DNA of 64,000 nucleotides, taken from the NCBI RefSeq assembly GCF_000527155.1, contig NZ_AZUQ01000001.1, positions 1,482,554 to 1,546,553 on the forward strand, in the 5' to 3' direction. The position numbers and the translations under genes are program-made. This DNA comes from Haloglycomyces albus DSM 45210 (GTDB lineage Bacteria > Actinomycetota > Actinomycetes > Mycobacteriales > Micromonosporaceae). Positions 1-10,149 of the stretch are shown here, one piece after another; position 1 is the stretch's first letter, and each line of letters opens with the position of its first letter. The notes under the pieces are model-generated. The model was not told the DNA's origin, ran no database searches, and worked only from the letters and a program-made list of their open reading frames with translations.

Positions 1-62
1 CCTGGGAGAATCCAGCGGTCACCTAACCACATAACCCCCACTGTTGTACGTAGGAGTACCGG

Positions 63-3000
63 ATGACAGAACCAACCACGACCTCGACGTCGCAGCATGA
101 AGACGTCCTGGAGAGCCTGGCGGGTGCGCTCGCCCAAATGGAGAAGGGCGATTTCAGTATTCGACTTCCCCGCCGGGAAGGCGCGGAAGGTGAGGTCATC
201 GACCGGTTCAACGCGGTCATCGAGCAGGTGGATCGGCAGAAGCGTGATATTCAGCTGATCAGCCGCGTGGTGGGGCGTGACGGGCGCTGGACGTCTCGTC
301 TCGACATCGAGCACCTCGACGGCGACTGGAAGCTGACAGAGGAATATCTCAATGAGCTTATCGATCAGTTGGTGCGTCCGACGTGGGAACTGTCGCGCGT
401 CATCCAGGCGGTCGCCGAAGGCGATCTCAGCCGAGTGGCGTCGTTGAACTACAACGGGCAGGAACTGCGCGGCGAATTCCGGCACCTGGGTGAGACGGTC
501 AACGGCATGGTCGGCTTCCTGGGGAACTTCGCCGACGAGGTTACGCGTGTGGCCCGAGAGGTCGGTACGGAAGGAAAGCTGGGCGGTCAAGCCGAGGTCG
601 TGGGGGCCTCCGGAGTCTGGCAGCAGCTGACCGAGTCGGTCAACACCATGGCGTCGAACCTGACCGATCAGGTGCGTTCGATTTCAACGGTGACCCAGTC
701 GATCGCGGCGGGTGATCTGAACCGCCGTATCAATATCGCCGCTCGAGGCGAGGTGGCTCAGCTGGCCGAGACGATCAACTCCCTCACCGAGACGCTGCGA
801 ATCTTCGCCGGTGAGGTCACGCGTGTGGCACGCGAAGTCGGAACGGAAGGCCGCCTGGGCGGTCAAGCCGACGTGCCGGGCGTGGCGGGTACGTGGAAGG
901 ACCTGACCGACAATGTGAACTCCATGGCCTCCAACCTGACCACTCAGGTACGTAATATCTCGTCGGTGGCCACGGCGGTGGCGTCGGGGGATTTGAACCG
1001 CAAGATCACCGTCGCCGCGCAAGGCGAGATCCTCGAGCTGAAGAACACGGTCAACACCATGGTCGACCAGCTCTCCAACTTCGCCGCCGAGGTCACGCGT
1101 GTGGCCAAGGAAGTCGGCACGGAAGGGAAGCTGGGCGGTCAAGCGCAGGTATTCGGAGTGTCGGGTACGTGGCGCGATTTGACCGAGAACGTGAACCAGC
1201 TGGCACGCAACCTGACCGACCAGGTCCGTAACATCGCCAAGGTGACCGAGGCGGTCGCTCAGGGAGACTTCAGTCAGAAGATCACCGTCGACGCCTCCGG
1301 TGAGATCCTGGGTGTGAAGAACACCGTCAACATCATGGTCGACCAGCTGTCCTCGTTCGCCGACGAGGTCACGCGTGTGGCCCGTGAAGTCGGTAGCCAA
1401 GGGAAGCTGGGCGGACAGGCCAATGTCAAAGGCGTGTCGGGTATCTGGAAGGACCTGACCGAGAACGTCAATTTGATGGCGTCGAATCTGACCGCGCAGG
1501 TGCGAAACATTTCCGACTTCGCCACGGCGGTGGCCAAGGGTGACCTGGACCAGCAGATCACTGTCGACGCACAAGGTGAGATGCTGCGGTTGAAGAACAC
1601 GCTGAACTCCATGGTCAACCAGCTCGACAAGTTCGCCGACGAAGTGACCCGTGTGGCCAAGGAAGTCGGTACCGACGGTAAACTCGGTGGTCAGGCAAAC
1701 GTGCCCGGAGTGTCGGGTATCTGGAAGGACCTGACTGAAAACGTCAATGGTATGGCGTCGAATCTGACCGCGCAGGTGCGAAACATCTCCGACTTCGCCT
1801 CCACGGTCGCCGCCGGTGACCTGTCCGGGCAGATCACCGTGGATGCGCAAGGCGAGATCCTCGAACTGAAGAACACGCTCAACTCCATGGCCGGGCAGCT
1901 GTCCCAATTCGCCTTCGAAGTCACGCGTGTGGCTCGCGAGGTCGGCACGGAAGGAAAACTCGGTGGTCAGGCGAACGTGCCCGGGGTGTCGGGTATCTGG
2001 AAGGACCTGACCGACAATGTGAACTCCATGGCCTCCAACCTGACCGCACAGGTACGTAACATCTCCTCGGTGACGACGGCCGTCGCCGCCGGAGACCTGA
2101 CCGGCCAAATCACCGTCGACGCACAGGGCGAGATCCTGGCGTTGAAGAACACCGTCAACAAGATGGTGAACCAACTGTCCGGCTTCGCCGACGAGGTCAT
2201 CCGTGTGGCCAAGGAAGTCGGTGTGGAAGGAAACCTCGGTGGTCAAGCCAAGGTCACCGGGGCGTCGGGAACCTGGCTGGCCCTGACCGAGAACGTCAAC
2301 TCCCTGGCGGCCACTCTGACAACCCAGCTGCGTGGTATCGCCAACGTGGCGCACGCGGTGGCCCGTGGAGACCTGACCCAATCGATCGACTTCCCCGCCG
2401 CCGGTGAGGTCGCCGACCTGACCGACTCGATCAACCAGATGATTCAAGCCCTGCGGCAGAAGACCGCCGAGAACGCCGACGCCGACTGGTTGAACTCGAA
2501 CCTCGCGCAGGTATCCGGACAACTGCAGGGACACCGCAACATCGAGCACGTCACCGCCATGATCCTCGAGACGGTCACCCCGCTGATCGAAGCGCAGACG
2601 TCCAGCTTCTACGTACGCGACGAAGACGTGGAAGGCGACGTCGTCTACCGGCTGGCGGCGGTGTACGGACGCGACGAGCCGCGCGCTCGCCAGACGATCT
2701 ATCAAAACGAGGGGCTCGTCGGGCAGGCGGCCGCGTCCAAACGCACCATCCTGCTCAACGACATTCCCGAAGGCTATATGGACATCAGTTCCAGCCTCGG
2801 TTCGGCCCCGCCCAAGAGCCTGGTGATTCTGCCGGTCCAATTCAACGACAAGGTGCGCGGCGTCATCGAGATGGCCTCGTTCAACGAGTTCTCTTCACTG
2901 CATCGGCGTTTCCTCGACAACCTCGCCTCCAACATCGGCGTGGCGCTGACGACCATTCACGGCAATATCCGTACCGAGTTGCTGCTGAAGGAATCGCAAC

Positions 3001-4436
3001 GCATGGCGCAGGAGTTGCAGCAGACGGCCGAACAACTGCAGACGACCAACGCCGACCTGGAACAGCAGACCAAACTGCTGGCCAAACAGAACCGGACGGT
3101 GGAGGACAAGAACCGCGAGGTCGAAGCGGCGCGGCGCGACATCGAGGCCACTGCCGACCAGCTGGAACGTGCGTCGCGATACAAGACGGAGTTCCTCGCC
3201 AACGTCAGCCACGAACTTCGTACTCCACTGAACTCGCTACTGCTGTTGGCACGTCTGTTGGCGGAGAACCCGGACAACAACCTCAACGAACAGCAGATCA
3301 ACTTCGCCACCACGATTTACAACGCGGGCAGCGATCTCCTGTCGCTGATCGACGACATCCTGGACCTGTCCAAGATCGAGGCCGGCCGCATGGACGTGTC
3401 GCTGCACGAGGTGAACCTCAGCGACATCTTCAACGACTTGGAAGCGACCTTCCGTCCTCAGGTGGAGGACAAGGGACTCGATTTCGGTCTGTCGCTCGAT
3501 CCACGACTGCCCCGGTACTTGACCACCGACGGCCAGAAGTTGCAGCAGGTGCTGCGTAACCTCTTGGCCAATGCCGTCAAGTTCACCGCCGAAGGCTCGG
3601 TGAGCCTCGAGGTGTCGCGTCTGGAGCACAACCCGCAACCGGGCGTGGAGTCACTCGCCAACGCCGAGCACGTGTACGCCTTCCGAGTCCACGACACCGG
3701 AATCGGGGTGCCGGAGGACAAGCACAATTCCATCTTTGAGCCGTTCCGGCAGGCGGCGACCGGTTCCGGGAAACAGTTCGGCGGAACCGGACTGGGCCTG
3801 TCGATTTCCAGCTCGCTGAGTGAGATGCTGGGCGGTGCGGTCTACATCGAACACACCAGTGAAGCGGGATCGACCTTCACCCTTCTGGTGCCGGGAATCT
3901 CCCAGCGACCGGCCATTACGGCGGGCGACGACAACGAGGCCCTGCCCACCAACGCCGTCACCACCGATATCCTCACCGAGACCGATACCACGGTGCAGCA
4001 CAATCTGGAGGGCATGGAACTGCTGATCGTCGACGACGACATCCGCAACGTCTTCGCCCTCACTGCCGCTCTGGAGCGTCACGGTCTGATCGTGCACCAC
4101 GCCGACAACGGGCGCAACGGAATCGAGGAACTGCGGGAATACCCGGGTACGTCCATGATCCTCATGGACTCCATGATGCCGGTGATGGACGGAAACGAAA
4201 CCACCCGGACTCTGCGTGCCATGCCCGAATACGCCGAGATCCCCATCATCTTCCTCTCCGCCCAAGCCCACACCGAGTACCACGAGAAAGCCAGGGAGGC
4301 AGGCGCGGACGGTTATCTGACCAAGCCTGTGGATCTGGACCAACTGTTCGATACCATGAACCAGTTTGCCCCTCTGGAACGTCAAAACGAACAGCCGGAC
4401 GATACAACTGAAGACCCAAGTGAAGGGGATAAATGA
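63..4436 (+). CDS. Poly-HAMP hybrid histidine kinase (GAF-HisKA-HATPase-REC)
   Basis: 1457-residue soluble sensor kinase. Residues about 20-800 are a chain of HAMP-type units of about 92 residues; the motif [14 protein letters not shown] recurs seven times and an AVAxGDL motif about eight times. A GAF domain follows at about 822-962, then a coiled coil, a HisKA box ([11 protein letters not shown], about 1045), HATPase motifs (DTGIGV about 1210, GTGLGLS about 1241) and a C-terminal receiver with phospho-acceptor Asp in [11 protein letters not shown] at about 1368. No membrane segment or signal peptide is visible, so it should act in the cytoplasm. The architecture resembles fungal group III (Nik1-type) kinases and large actinobacterial poly-HAMP kinases. 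The start ATG follows TAGGAG. Its stop overlaps the next ATG, so the response regulator is probably co-translated. The signal sensed is unknown. Confidence 0.93.
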   Translation: MTEPTTTSTSQHEDVLESLAGALAQMEKGDFSIRLPRREGAEGEVIDRFNAVIEQVDRQKRDIQLISRVVGRDGRWTSRLDIEHLDGDWKLTEEYLNELIDQLVRPTWELSRVIQAVAEGDLSRVASLNYNGQELRGEFRHLGETVNGMVGFLGNFADEVTRVAREVGTEGKLGGQAEVVGASGVWQQLTESVNTMASNLTDQVRSISTVTQSIAAGDLNRRINIAARGEVAQLAETINSLTETLRIFAGEVTRVAREVGTEGRLGGQADVPGVAGTWKDLTDNVNSMASNLTTQVRNISSVATAVASGDLNRKITVAAQGEILELKNTVNTMVDQLSNFAAEVTRVAKEVGTEGKLGGQAQVFGVSGTWRDLTENVNQLARNLTDQVRNIAKVTEAVAQGDFSQKITVDASGEILGVKNTVNIMVDQLSSFADEVTRVAREVGSQGKLGGQANVKGVSGIWKDLTENVNLMASNLTAQVRNISDFATAVAKGDLDQQITVDAQGEMLRLKNTLNSMVNQLDKFADEVTRVAKEVGTDGKLGGQANVPGVSGIWKDLTENVNGMASNLTAQVRNISDFASTVAAGDLSGQITVDAQGEILELKNTLNSMAGQLSQFAFEVTRVAREVGTEGKLGGQANVPGVSGIWKDLTDNVNSMASNLTAQVRNISSVTTAVAAGDLTGQITVDAQGEILALKNTVNKMVNQLSGFADEVIRVAKEVGVEGNLGGQAKVTGASGTWLALTENVNSLAATLTTQLRGIANVAHAVARGDLTQSIDFPAAGEVADLTDSINQMIQALRQKTAENADADWLNSNLAQVSGQLQGHRNIEHVTAMILETVTPLIEAQTSSFYVRDEDVEGDVVYRLAAVYGRDEPRARQTIYQNEGLVGQAAASKRTILLNDIPEGYMDISSSLGSAPPKSLVILPVQFNDKVRGVIEMASFNEFSSLHRRFLDNLASNIGVALTTIHGNIRTELLLKESQRMAQELQQTAEQLQTTNADLEQQTKLLAKQNRTVEDKNREVEAARRDIEATADQLERASRYKTEFLANVSHELRTPLNSLLLLARLLAENPDNNLNEQQINFATTIYNAGSDLLSLIDDILDLSKIEAGRMDVSLHEVNLSDIFNDLEATFRPQVEDKGLDFGLSLDPRLPRYLTTDGQKLQQVLRNLLANAVKFTAEGSVSLEVSRLEHNPQPGVESLANAEHVYAFRVHDTGIGVPEDKHNSIFEPFRQAATGSGKQFGGTGLGLSISSSLSEMLGGAVYIEHTSEAGSTFTLLVPGISQRPAITAGDDNEALPTNAVTTDILTETDTTVQHNLEGMELLIVDDDIRNVFALTAALERHGLIVHHADNGRNGIEELREYPGTSMILMDSMMPVMDGNETTRTLRAMPEYAEIPIIFLSAQAHTEYHEKAREAGADGYLTKPVDLDQLFDTMNQFAPLERQNEQPDDTTEDPSEGDK
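530..2450 (+). repeat. In-frame tandem repeats encoding HAMP units, period 276 bp
   Basis: Seven near-identical blocks recur every 276 bp (92 codons); the core GAGGTCACGCGTGTGGC-like word sits at about 537, 813, 1089, 1365, 1641, 1917 and 2193. The period is a multiple of three, so gain or loss of a unit would keep the reading frame. Nucleotide similarity between neighbouring units is high enough to allow recombination. Confidence 0.9.
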
Positions 4437-4984
4437 GCACCGCCCGCGTTCTATTGGTAGACGATCGCAATGAAAACCTTGTCGCGTTGGAAGCGATCCT
4501 CCAGGGGCTTCCCGTCGAGTGCGTGGTCGCCCGTTCCGGAGAGGAGGCGCTACGGCAACTGCTGCGTGGAGAGTTCGCCGCTATTCTGCTCGACGCGCAA
4601 ATGCCGGGGATGGACGGATTCGAGACCGCTCGCCACATCAAACAGCGCGAGCGCACTCGCCATACTCCGATCATATTTCTGACCGCCGCCGACCGCGACA
4701 GCCACCTGGAGATGCGGGGTTACTCCGTCGGTGCGGTCGACTACATTACCAAGCCGTTCGACCCCTGGATGTTGCGTACGAAGGTCAAGGTGTTCATCGA
4801 CCTGTGGAAGCGCGGGGAGGAATTGCGGGAGGTGCACGAGCATTTCCTCAAGTTGGAACAACGACAACAGGAATTGTTGGACAAGCTGCATCAGGCGGGC
4901 ACTCGGGTGAATAAGCTGAAGAATGAGCATCCGAGTGTTGATGTTGACGAACTCTCCAAAATCGTGCAGGTATCGCCGGACTGA
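4433..4984 (+). CDS. Stand-alone response regulator with C-terminal coiled coil
   Basis: 183-residue receiver-domain protein. VLLVDDR opens the domain, the phospho-acceptor Asp lies in LLDAQMPGMDG at about residue 54, and the conserved Lys is in ITKPFDP at about 106. After the receiver there is only a charged helical tail of about 60 residues, predicted coiled coil, with no DNA-binding output domain. The ATG overlaps the TGA of the poly-HAMP kinase (ATGA), which implies translational coupling. It probably receives phosphate from that kinase and signals by protein contact, possibly with the STAS protein downstream; that link is inference. Confidence 0.9.
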   Translation: MSTARVLLVDDRNENLVALEAILQGLPVECVVARSGEEALRQLLRGEFAAILLDAQMPGMDGFETARHIKQRERTRHTPIIFLTAADRDSHLEMRGYSVGAVDYITKPFDPWMLRTKVKVFIDLWKRGEELREVHEHFLKLEQRQQELLDKLHQAGTRVNKLKNEHPSVDVDELSKIVQVSPD

Positions 4985-5181
4985 TACCCTTCCAGTAGGG
5001 GTCTGGTTGGCAGACCGGATAAGCCGGGAACGGGATTGGGCGTAGCGGCCGGTGAGGCAAAGACGCCCGGTCGGTGAGCCCCGAAACCGTCTTACGAGTT
5101 CGGACAACGTCGGAGACCATCCCCTCTCAGCGACGGCCTGACCAATGGCCGTAGCGTGAAGTGCGAGAGTAGGTAAGCGCA

Positions 5182-5520
5182 GTGGACCAGCAAAGACTTA
5201 ACACCAAAATGGTCGTCCACGACGAGAAGGAAACGGTTGTGGCGGTCAACGGCGAAATCGATCTGCAGACCAAGGACGTTTTGACCGCCGAAGTCGAATC
5301 CGCGCTGGCCCGTCATCCGCAACGTATCGTTCTGGACCTGGAAGGGGTCACCTTCTGCGACTCCACGGGGTTGGGGACGTTGGTGGTGCTCAACCGCGCG
5401 GCCGCCAAGGCGCGGGCGGTTCTGATCTTGACCGGGGTGGGAGAATTCCTGCGGCGCTTGCTGTCGGTCACCGGCACCACCGACCACTTCATCATTCGCA
5501 ACAAGAGTCCCGAAGTATAA
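5182..5520 (+). CDS. STAS-domain anti-sigma factor antagonist
   Basis: 112 residues covering one STAS domain of the SpoIIAA/RsbV type. The phosphorylatable serine region is DSTGLGTLV at about residue 57-65, preceded by the typical VLDLEGVTFC strand. The family binds an anti-sigma serine kinase and frees a sigma factor when unphosphorylated. The start is GTG at 5182. No anti-sigma kinase lies next to it; the neighbouring two-component genes suggest it belongs to a partner-switching stress pathway. A simple-sequence tract begins three bases after its stop codon. Confidence 0.9.
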   Translation: MDQQRLNTKMVVHDEKETVVAVNGEIDLQTKDVLTAEVESALARHPQRIVLDLEGVTFCDSTGLGTLVVLNRAAAKARAVLILTGVGEFLRRLLSVTGTTDHFIIRNKSPEV

Positions 5521-5523
5521 TCT

Positions 5524-5650
5524 TTGGTTGGTTGGTTGGTTGGTTGGTTGGTTGGTTGGTTGGTGGGTGGGTGGGTGACCGCTCTTTGGTGGGTGGGTGA
5601 CCGCTCTTTGGTGGGTGGGTGACCGCTCTTTGGTGGGTGGGTGACCGCTC
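5524..5650 (+). repeat. (TTGG)10 microsatellite plus 22-bp tandem repeats
   Basis: Ten perfect TTGG units occupy 5524-5563. They run into GGGT units and then a 22-bp tandem repeat, whose word GACCGCTC occurs at 5577, 5599, 5621 and 5643, each separated by CTTTGGTGGGTGGGT-like sequence. The G-rich strand has many GG and GGG runs and could form G-quadruplexes. The last repeat unit contains the terminal motif of the inverted element that follows. Confidence 0.95.
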
Positions 5651-5886
5651 AGCTTGCCCCAGGCACTCCATATTTACGCTGTGGGGGCCTCTTGCGGCCA
5701 TGAGGCCGCTGCGAGTCCTCCGCGCGCAAATCTGCAGCACCTGGAACAACCTGAGCTCTTCTCCAGCTCTACCGCCGCTGATCTCGCGCTTCGCGCGTCG
5801 GCCGCGGCTCGCCGGTTGCGTTGTCCGTGGGGAGGGCTGGTCGGTGGAGCTCTATTGATAACACACAGGCAGCTTCGCTGCTGCCG
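5636..5886 (+). repeat. Left arm of long imperfect inverted repeat with small hairpins
   Basis: This arm matches the reverse complement of 6110-6357. Shared blocks in order are GGTGGGTGACCGCT, AGGCACT, a CGCTG(T/C)GGGGGCCTCT block, GCGAGTCCTC, GCAGCACCT, a 20-bp identical block ending CTACCGCCGCTG at 5780, CGGCTCGCCGGTTGCGT, and CACAGGCAGCT. Local hairpins lie at 5694-5709 (GCGGCC/GGCCGC), 5785-5797 (CGCGC/GCGCG) and 5868-5885 (GGCAGC/GCTGCC). No convincing reading frame is present. It may be a structured RNA or a non-autonomous DNA element. Confidence 0.75.
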
Positions 5887-6109
5887 CACTTACGTTTCTG
5901 CAGCGATCAGGTTGTCTTGGAAGTGCGGTTAGCTCTTCTACCTTGTTGGGCGTTCAGAAATTTCGGCTTCTAGGTTTGGTAACGGCCTATGTGATGTCGA
6001 GTTCGGGGTGACCTTTCCGGCGGCTTAATCAGTGAGCCGGCTGTACCTTCAGGAAGAACTTGACCACCACGTACTTCCCTGCCGAAGCCGGCGAGCTTCG
6101 AGTGCAGCG

Positions 6110-6357
6110 CAGAAGTGATAGAGCTGCCTGTGCTTTCACAGCAAGACTCGATGTCCCGCAAACCCTTACGCAACCGGCGAGCCGCCAACATCGCGCCGTA
6201 GGCGCGTGTGCAGCGGCGGTAGAGCTGGAAAGGAGCTGGGGGCTGCTGAGGTGCTGCGAATTCGTGCGAGGAGGACTCGTAGCGACCTTCAGGTCGTGAG
6301 AGGCCCCCGCAGCGCGAAGGCGTAGTGCCTCAGCAGCCCCCAGCGGTCACCCACCTA
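6110..6357 (-). repeat. Right arm of long imperfect inverted repeat
   Basis: Reverse-complement partner of 5636-5886. Its own hairpins at 6283-6296 (CGACCT/AGGTCG) and 6192-6206 (CGCGCC/GGCGCG) sit at the same relative places as in the left arm but use different bases, so pairing is kept while sequence drifts. The outer end AGCGGTCACCCACC (from 6341) abuts the stop codon of the sulfotransferase gene. About 220 bp between the arms (5887-6109) shows no gene. Confidence 0.75.
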
Positions 6358-7575
6358 CAAACCGCCTTGGTTCATGGACTGGACAAGTCGGTTATAGTCT
6401 CCGAACGCTTCCGAAACGTGTTCGGTGGTGAGGCCGTAGTCGGACAGTTGGTATTCGTGGCGGCGCATCTTCTTGGGGCGGTTCAGTTCTTCTTCCAGTA
6501 GAGCGGTGTCGCTTTCGGTCCACTGTGCGTTGATGCGGTCGTAGAGGTCGGGAACCATGGTGTAGGGGTCGGCCATCAAGCGGTGGTAGGGGAGGTCGAT
6601 GATCGATCGGGGAGGTAGATTGTGTCGGGCCTTGCGGCCTTGTTCCACGTCGTGGGTGAGGATCTCGAGCCACAGTTCCCCGATCCGTTCCCGGTCGATG
6701 TCCTTGACGTGGATGCCGTGGGCCGTTTCGGCCAGCGAACACATCGATCCCATGACCGTTTCCGGTTCGCGGTGAGTCCAGACGATCTGCGCGTCGGGGA
6801 AGACCTTCATGATCGTATCGAGGTGAGCCAAATGCCCTGGATACTTCATGATCCAGCGTTTCCGTTGCCGTCCGTGCTGTAGGACCTGCAGGGACTGCTT
6901 CAGGTAGGTCAGGTCGTCGGTCATGTCGCGATCGCGTAGCCAGCGCCAGTATTCCGGCATCGTGGCCACGCACAGGTGTGCCCAGGTGTGCGGCAGAATC
7001 ATGATCGTCTCGTCGGGAAGTTCCGCGCGGACGGGGTGAATGACGTCGAACGCGGGGGAGAACTTCGGGAGCATGGACAGGTCTTTGGCGACCTTTTGGA
7101 TGCGGTTTCGCTCGGTTTTCTCGTCGACGGTCAGATCGGTGTACTTCATTTCCCACATCAGCGGCCCACGGTGTCGGGCGGAGCGCGCCAGGATTCGGTG
7201 TGTCAGGGAAGTCGCCGTGCGCGGCAGGCCCACCACGAAGACGGGCCGTTCAATGGGTTCGGCGGCAATTTCGGGGCGCTCGCGCAGTAGACGGGAGACG
7301 CGCAGGCGATTGTCCCAGCGTGATTTGGCGTCTTCGAACTGTCCCAGCCAGCCGAGTGCGCGGAAATCGGGTTGTTGGCAGAACTGCCGCAGGAGGTAAC
7401 CGTAGTCGGCGAGGTAGGCGCGGTCGCTCGCGGACGGTTCGACACCGGCCTGCTCGGCCATCTCGTTGGCGGTGTCTTCCCACAGTCGCAGGGCCTTGTC
7501 GGGATCTTTCCGGGCGGAGGCGATGGGAGACAGGAAGGTATCGACAATGCGGGCCTTGCGGGTCAGACGTTCCAT
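6355..7575 (-). CDS. PAPS-dependent sulfotransferase family protein
   Basis: 406 residues of the Sulfotransfer_3 type. The 5'-phosphosulfate-binding loop is VVGLPRTATSLTH at about residue 113-125, and a later segment WTHREPETVMGS matches the 3'-phosphate-binding region. The family moves a sulfo group from PAPS to a hydroxyl or amine acceptor. No signal peptide or membrane segment is seen, so it is cytosolic. The acceptor cannot be named. The gene stands alone on the minus strand. Its stop codon falls at the outer end of the inverted repeat element, so the element may provide or disturb its transcription end. Confidence 0.85.
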   Translation of the reverse strand: MERLTRKARIVDTFLSPIASARKDPDKALRLWEDTANEMAEQAGVEPSASDRAYLADYGYLLRQFCQQPDFRALGWLGQFEDAKSRWDNRLRVSRLLRERPEIAAEPIERPVFVVGLPRTATSLTHRILARSARHRGPLMWEMKYTDLTVDEKTERNRIQKVAKDLSMLPKFSPAFDVIHPVRAELPDETIMILPHTWAHLCVATMPEYWRWLRDRDMTDDLTYLKQSLQVLQHGRQRKRWIMKYPGHLAHLDTIMKVFPDAQIVWTHREPETVMGSMCSLAETAHGIHVKDIDRERIGELWLEILTHDVEQGRKARHNLPPRSIIDLPYHRLMADPYTMVPDLYDRINAQWTESDTALLEEELNRPKKMRRHEYQLSDYGLTTEHVSEAFGDYNRLVQSMNQGGL

Positions 7576-7855
7576 GTCATTCCTTACGTTCGGGTGTGCG
7601 TGTGATGGGCATCCGGCGGGGACGTGGGCCTCCCGAAGCCGAGTGTCCTAGGGCCCCAGGAGAAGATTGTCGATTGCCTGGATTGTTCACTTATGGGCGG
7701 CAGTATATTCCATGCCGTATTTCCACGATTCATACGGGTGTCGTTTGCTAACGTCCTGTACAACATGTGTGTCAAACCGGAAAAACCCCACACGGTCGTC
7801 ACGGCGAGTGGCTTGGTATTAGGCTGGAATGGACGCGACTAGAAGGAACGATAAG

Positions 7856-9235
7856 GTGACAGACGACCCCACTGCGGCGCGCCCCCAAGGAGCCAACCAG
7901 GCCGTTTTGCCTCCGGTAACGGTTCCTCGACCTCCTGGCGGCATCGCGCACCGACCTCCCGTCGATCCGCGCGGCTATTACACCCGGAACCGCCGGGTGG
8001 TGTACTGGCTGATCAGCCTCGTGGCCTTCCTGAGCGGCGGCAGCGCGATTGCCTGGGTCATTCTCGCCAGCAATGACACCATTGCGGTCGGCGCGGGCGT
8101 GCTCGCCGCCTTTCTCCCCGCACCGCTGCTGGTCGGCTCATTCCTCTGGATCGGACGCCACCGCCACTACGGATGGAAACCGCTGGCGTTCGCCTTCGCC
8201 TGGGGTGCCACGGTCGCCACCGGCATCTCGGTCGGCGTCAACACCTACGTGGCCAAGCTTCTCCACGATGCGGACGTGAGCACCAATTGGGCGGCCGTCA
8301 TCTCCGCTCCCGTCATCGAAGAACTCACCAAGTTCCTCGCCCCACTGGCGATACTGATCTTCGCCGCCAACCACCTCCGGACCGGACTCGACGCGCTCGT
8401 CTTCGCCGGACTCTCCGCCGCCGGATTCGCGGTGGTGGAAAACGTCCTCTACGCGTCGGGGGCCTACCAATCGGGAGTCGAACTGTACGGAGACGGAGTG
8501 GCGAACGTGACCGTGCTGGTGGTGGTACGCGGAATCCTCACCATGTTCGCCCACCCCCTCTTCACCTGCGTCATCGCCTTCGGTTTCGTCCTCGCGATCG
8601 GGAAAAGCACCGGAGTGAAACTGCTGTGGGCCTTCTCCTGCCTGCCTGTGGCCATGGGACTGCACGCCCTGTGGAACTGGTCGGCCGTCTTCGGGGCCGA
8701 ACACGGTCAGCCGGCGCTGTTCATGATCCTGTACGTCGCCCTTCTCATGCCCCTGTTCACTGGGCTGCTCGGCTATGCACTCCGGGCCCGAGCGAGCATC
8801 GCGCGACAGACGTATCACGATCTGCAGCCCTTCGTCTCCAGCGGGCATATCGCCCCACCCGAGGCCGCCGCCGTCGCGGGGTACGGAAACCGGTCGCGCT
8901 CGCGCGCCTGGGCCCGGAGGCTCGGCGGTCCCGATGGTGAGCGGGCCATGGCTCGGTTCCACCGTCTGGCCGATGACATCTCCGAGGGGGTCCGGTTCGG
9001 AACGACGTCCGAGGCGTTGAGCGTGCAGCTGCGGGAAATGGATCAGCTGCGGCAGTGGTTCTTCCTGCGCGATCCCACGATGCCCCGCACTGTGTGGGAC
9101 GGCACCGCGTACCACATCACCTTCCCCAATCAACAAGTCCATCGTGTGGCACGCACGTCCCCGGATTTGATGCCGATTCCGGTGCACGCCTCTCAGATTC
9201 AGCCGGGGGCGGTTCGGAGGCCCTATGGCGTATGA
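7856..9235 (+). CDS. PrsW-family intramembrane metalloprotease
   Basis: Multi-pass membrane protein with PrsW signatures: APVIEELTK (the glutamate pair), AVVENVLYA and a histidine in MFAHPLFT. The family contains PrsW, which cuts anti-sigma factors at site 1 in Bacillus. I place the start at GTG 7856, because AGAAGGA lies nine bases upstream; an ATG at 7829 in the same frame would add nine residues without a good ribosome site. The N-terminal 30 residues are proline-rich and cytoplasmic. The C-terminal part after about residue 320 is soluble and not part of the protease fold. It overlaps the next small membrane gene by 11 bp. Confidence 0.88.
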   Translation: MTDDPTAARPQGANQAVLPPVTVPRPPGGIAHRPPVDPRGYYTRNRRVVYWLISLVAFLSGGSAIAWVILASNDTIAVGAGVLAAFLPAPLLVGSFLWIGRHRHYGWKPLAFAFAWGATVATGISVGVNTYVAKLLHDADVSTNWAAVISAPVIEELTKFLAPLAILIFAANHLRTGLDALVFAGLSAAGFAVVENVLYASGAYQSGVELYGDGVANVTVLVVVRGILTMFAHPLFTCVIAFGFVLAIGKSTGVKLLWAFSCLPVAMGLHALWNWSAVFGAEHGQPALFMILYVALLMPLFTGLLGYALRARASIARQTYHDLQPFVSSGHIAPPEAAAVAGYGNRSRSRAWARRLGGPDGERAMARFHRLADDISEGVRFGTTSEALSVQLREMDQLRQWFFLRDPTMPRTVWDGTAYHITFPNQQVHRVARTSPDLMPIPVHASQIQPGAVRRPYGV

Positions 9236-9551
9236 GGACGAGGGCGGCCGTCCGTTGACGGCGGAGGGACGCCCTTATTGGAGAGAGCCGCACCCGGTGA
9301 CGGCGGGGTCGATCATCGGAGCGGCGGCGATCTCGGGCCTGGTGCTCGCCGTAGTCATCATGGCAGCGTACGGTAACGCTCCGCTGACTTTGGTGACCTT
9401 TACCGCCAGTTGTGTTCTCGGGGGCGTGGCGATGATTCTGACGCGCTACGGTATTCGAGGCGCGGGGGTCGGCACTGCGGCCGTAGCGGCCACCGCCGCC
9501 GCGATCGCCCTCGCCGCAGCGGCGGTCGACTTGGCCATGGCTGTGCTTTAG
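9225..9551 (+). CDS. Small membrane protein, two to three TM segments
   Basis: 108 residues, unrecognised. After a hydrophilic N-terminus of about 25 residues, hydrophobic stretches occur at about 28-50, 55-72 and 80-105, the last very alanine-rich. The start ATG overlaps the end of the PrsW gene by 11 bp, so the two are probably co-translated and may work together at the membrane. No catalytic motif is visible. Confidence 0.7.
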   Translation: MAYEDEGGRPLTAEGRPYWREPHPVTAGSIIGAAAISGLVLAVVIMAAYGNAPLTLVTFTASCVLGGVAMILTRYGIRGAGVGTAAVAATAAAIALAAAAVDLAMAVL

Positions 9552-10149
9552 GACGCGGAACACGTCCCCGGAATCGGTAACCGGCCATTGCCCACGCCGG
9601 GATCGTGCCGCATAATGAAGCTCGGCCACAGGACTTTGTTCCGGTGTGGATCGGTGGGTTCAGCGTAGTCGCCGACGTTGCCGCTGCCTGGAGGGCAATG
9701 CGGCCATGACGGGGGCTTCGTCGGCACGGTTGCCGGAGCTCATGGTTCATCCGCCGCTTTCAAGCCGGCACTGCAGTGTCCTGCTTGGGAGAGGTCCTAA
9801 CATTGGACTGTCCAAGTAGAGCCGTGTGCGTCGCGGGTGTCCCTGTGACGTTTCATCTGGAATCATCGGGTTCCGTTGAGAATCCCAGTACGACCGGACC
9901 GGGAACATCCGGGTCGGGCCGTGAGCGTCCATGCCCCTCGCGGGGTTTGGCGGGTTTCTCAGTGGCCCCGGCACGTCCAGTGCCACACTGAAAAAGAATC
10001 GACCGGGAAACTACGGAAGTAGAGCCGTCCATGTTTTCATGGTGAGCTCCGGCGCCGCACAATGCGTCGATCGGCGGGGGTTTGGAAGAATCCGTCGTGG
10101 CGTGCTGTGGTGGGGCGGAGCGTACCTACCACCAACCTGAGGAGGGGAA
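9552..10149. other. 600-bp gene-free stretch upstream of the tadA pair
   Basis: No reading frame with convincing composition and no tRNA or known RNA was recognised. A 12-bp direct repeat AAGTAGAGCCGT occurs at 9814-9825 and 10017-10028. A ribosome-binding site GAGGAGGGG lies just before the GTG at 10150, so the promoter of the tadA operon is likely inside this stretch. Confidence 0.5.

Noticed and set aside
684-2840. 718-codon open frame on the minus strand inside the poly-HAMP kinase
   Set aside because: It mirrors the tandem repeats of the kinase, has no family resemblance, and exists because the repeats lack stops in that frame.
5577-5650. Four copies of a 22-bp unit as a possible CRISPR array
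   Set aside because: Units are directly tandem with no spacers, and no cas genes are nearby.
9552-10149. Possible tRNA or SRP RNA near tadA, as in other actinobacteria
   Set aside because: No cloverleaf or SRP-type conserved motif could be found by eye in this stretch.
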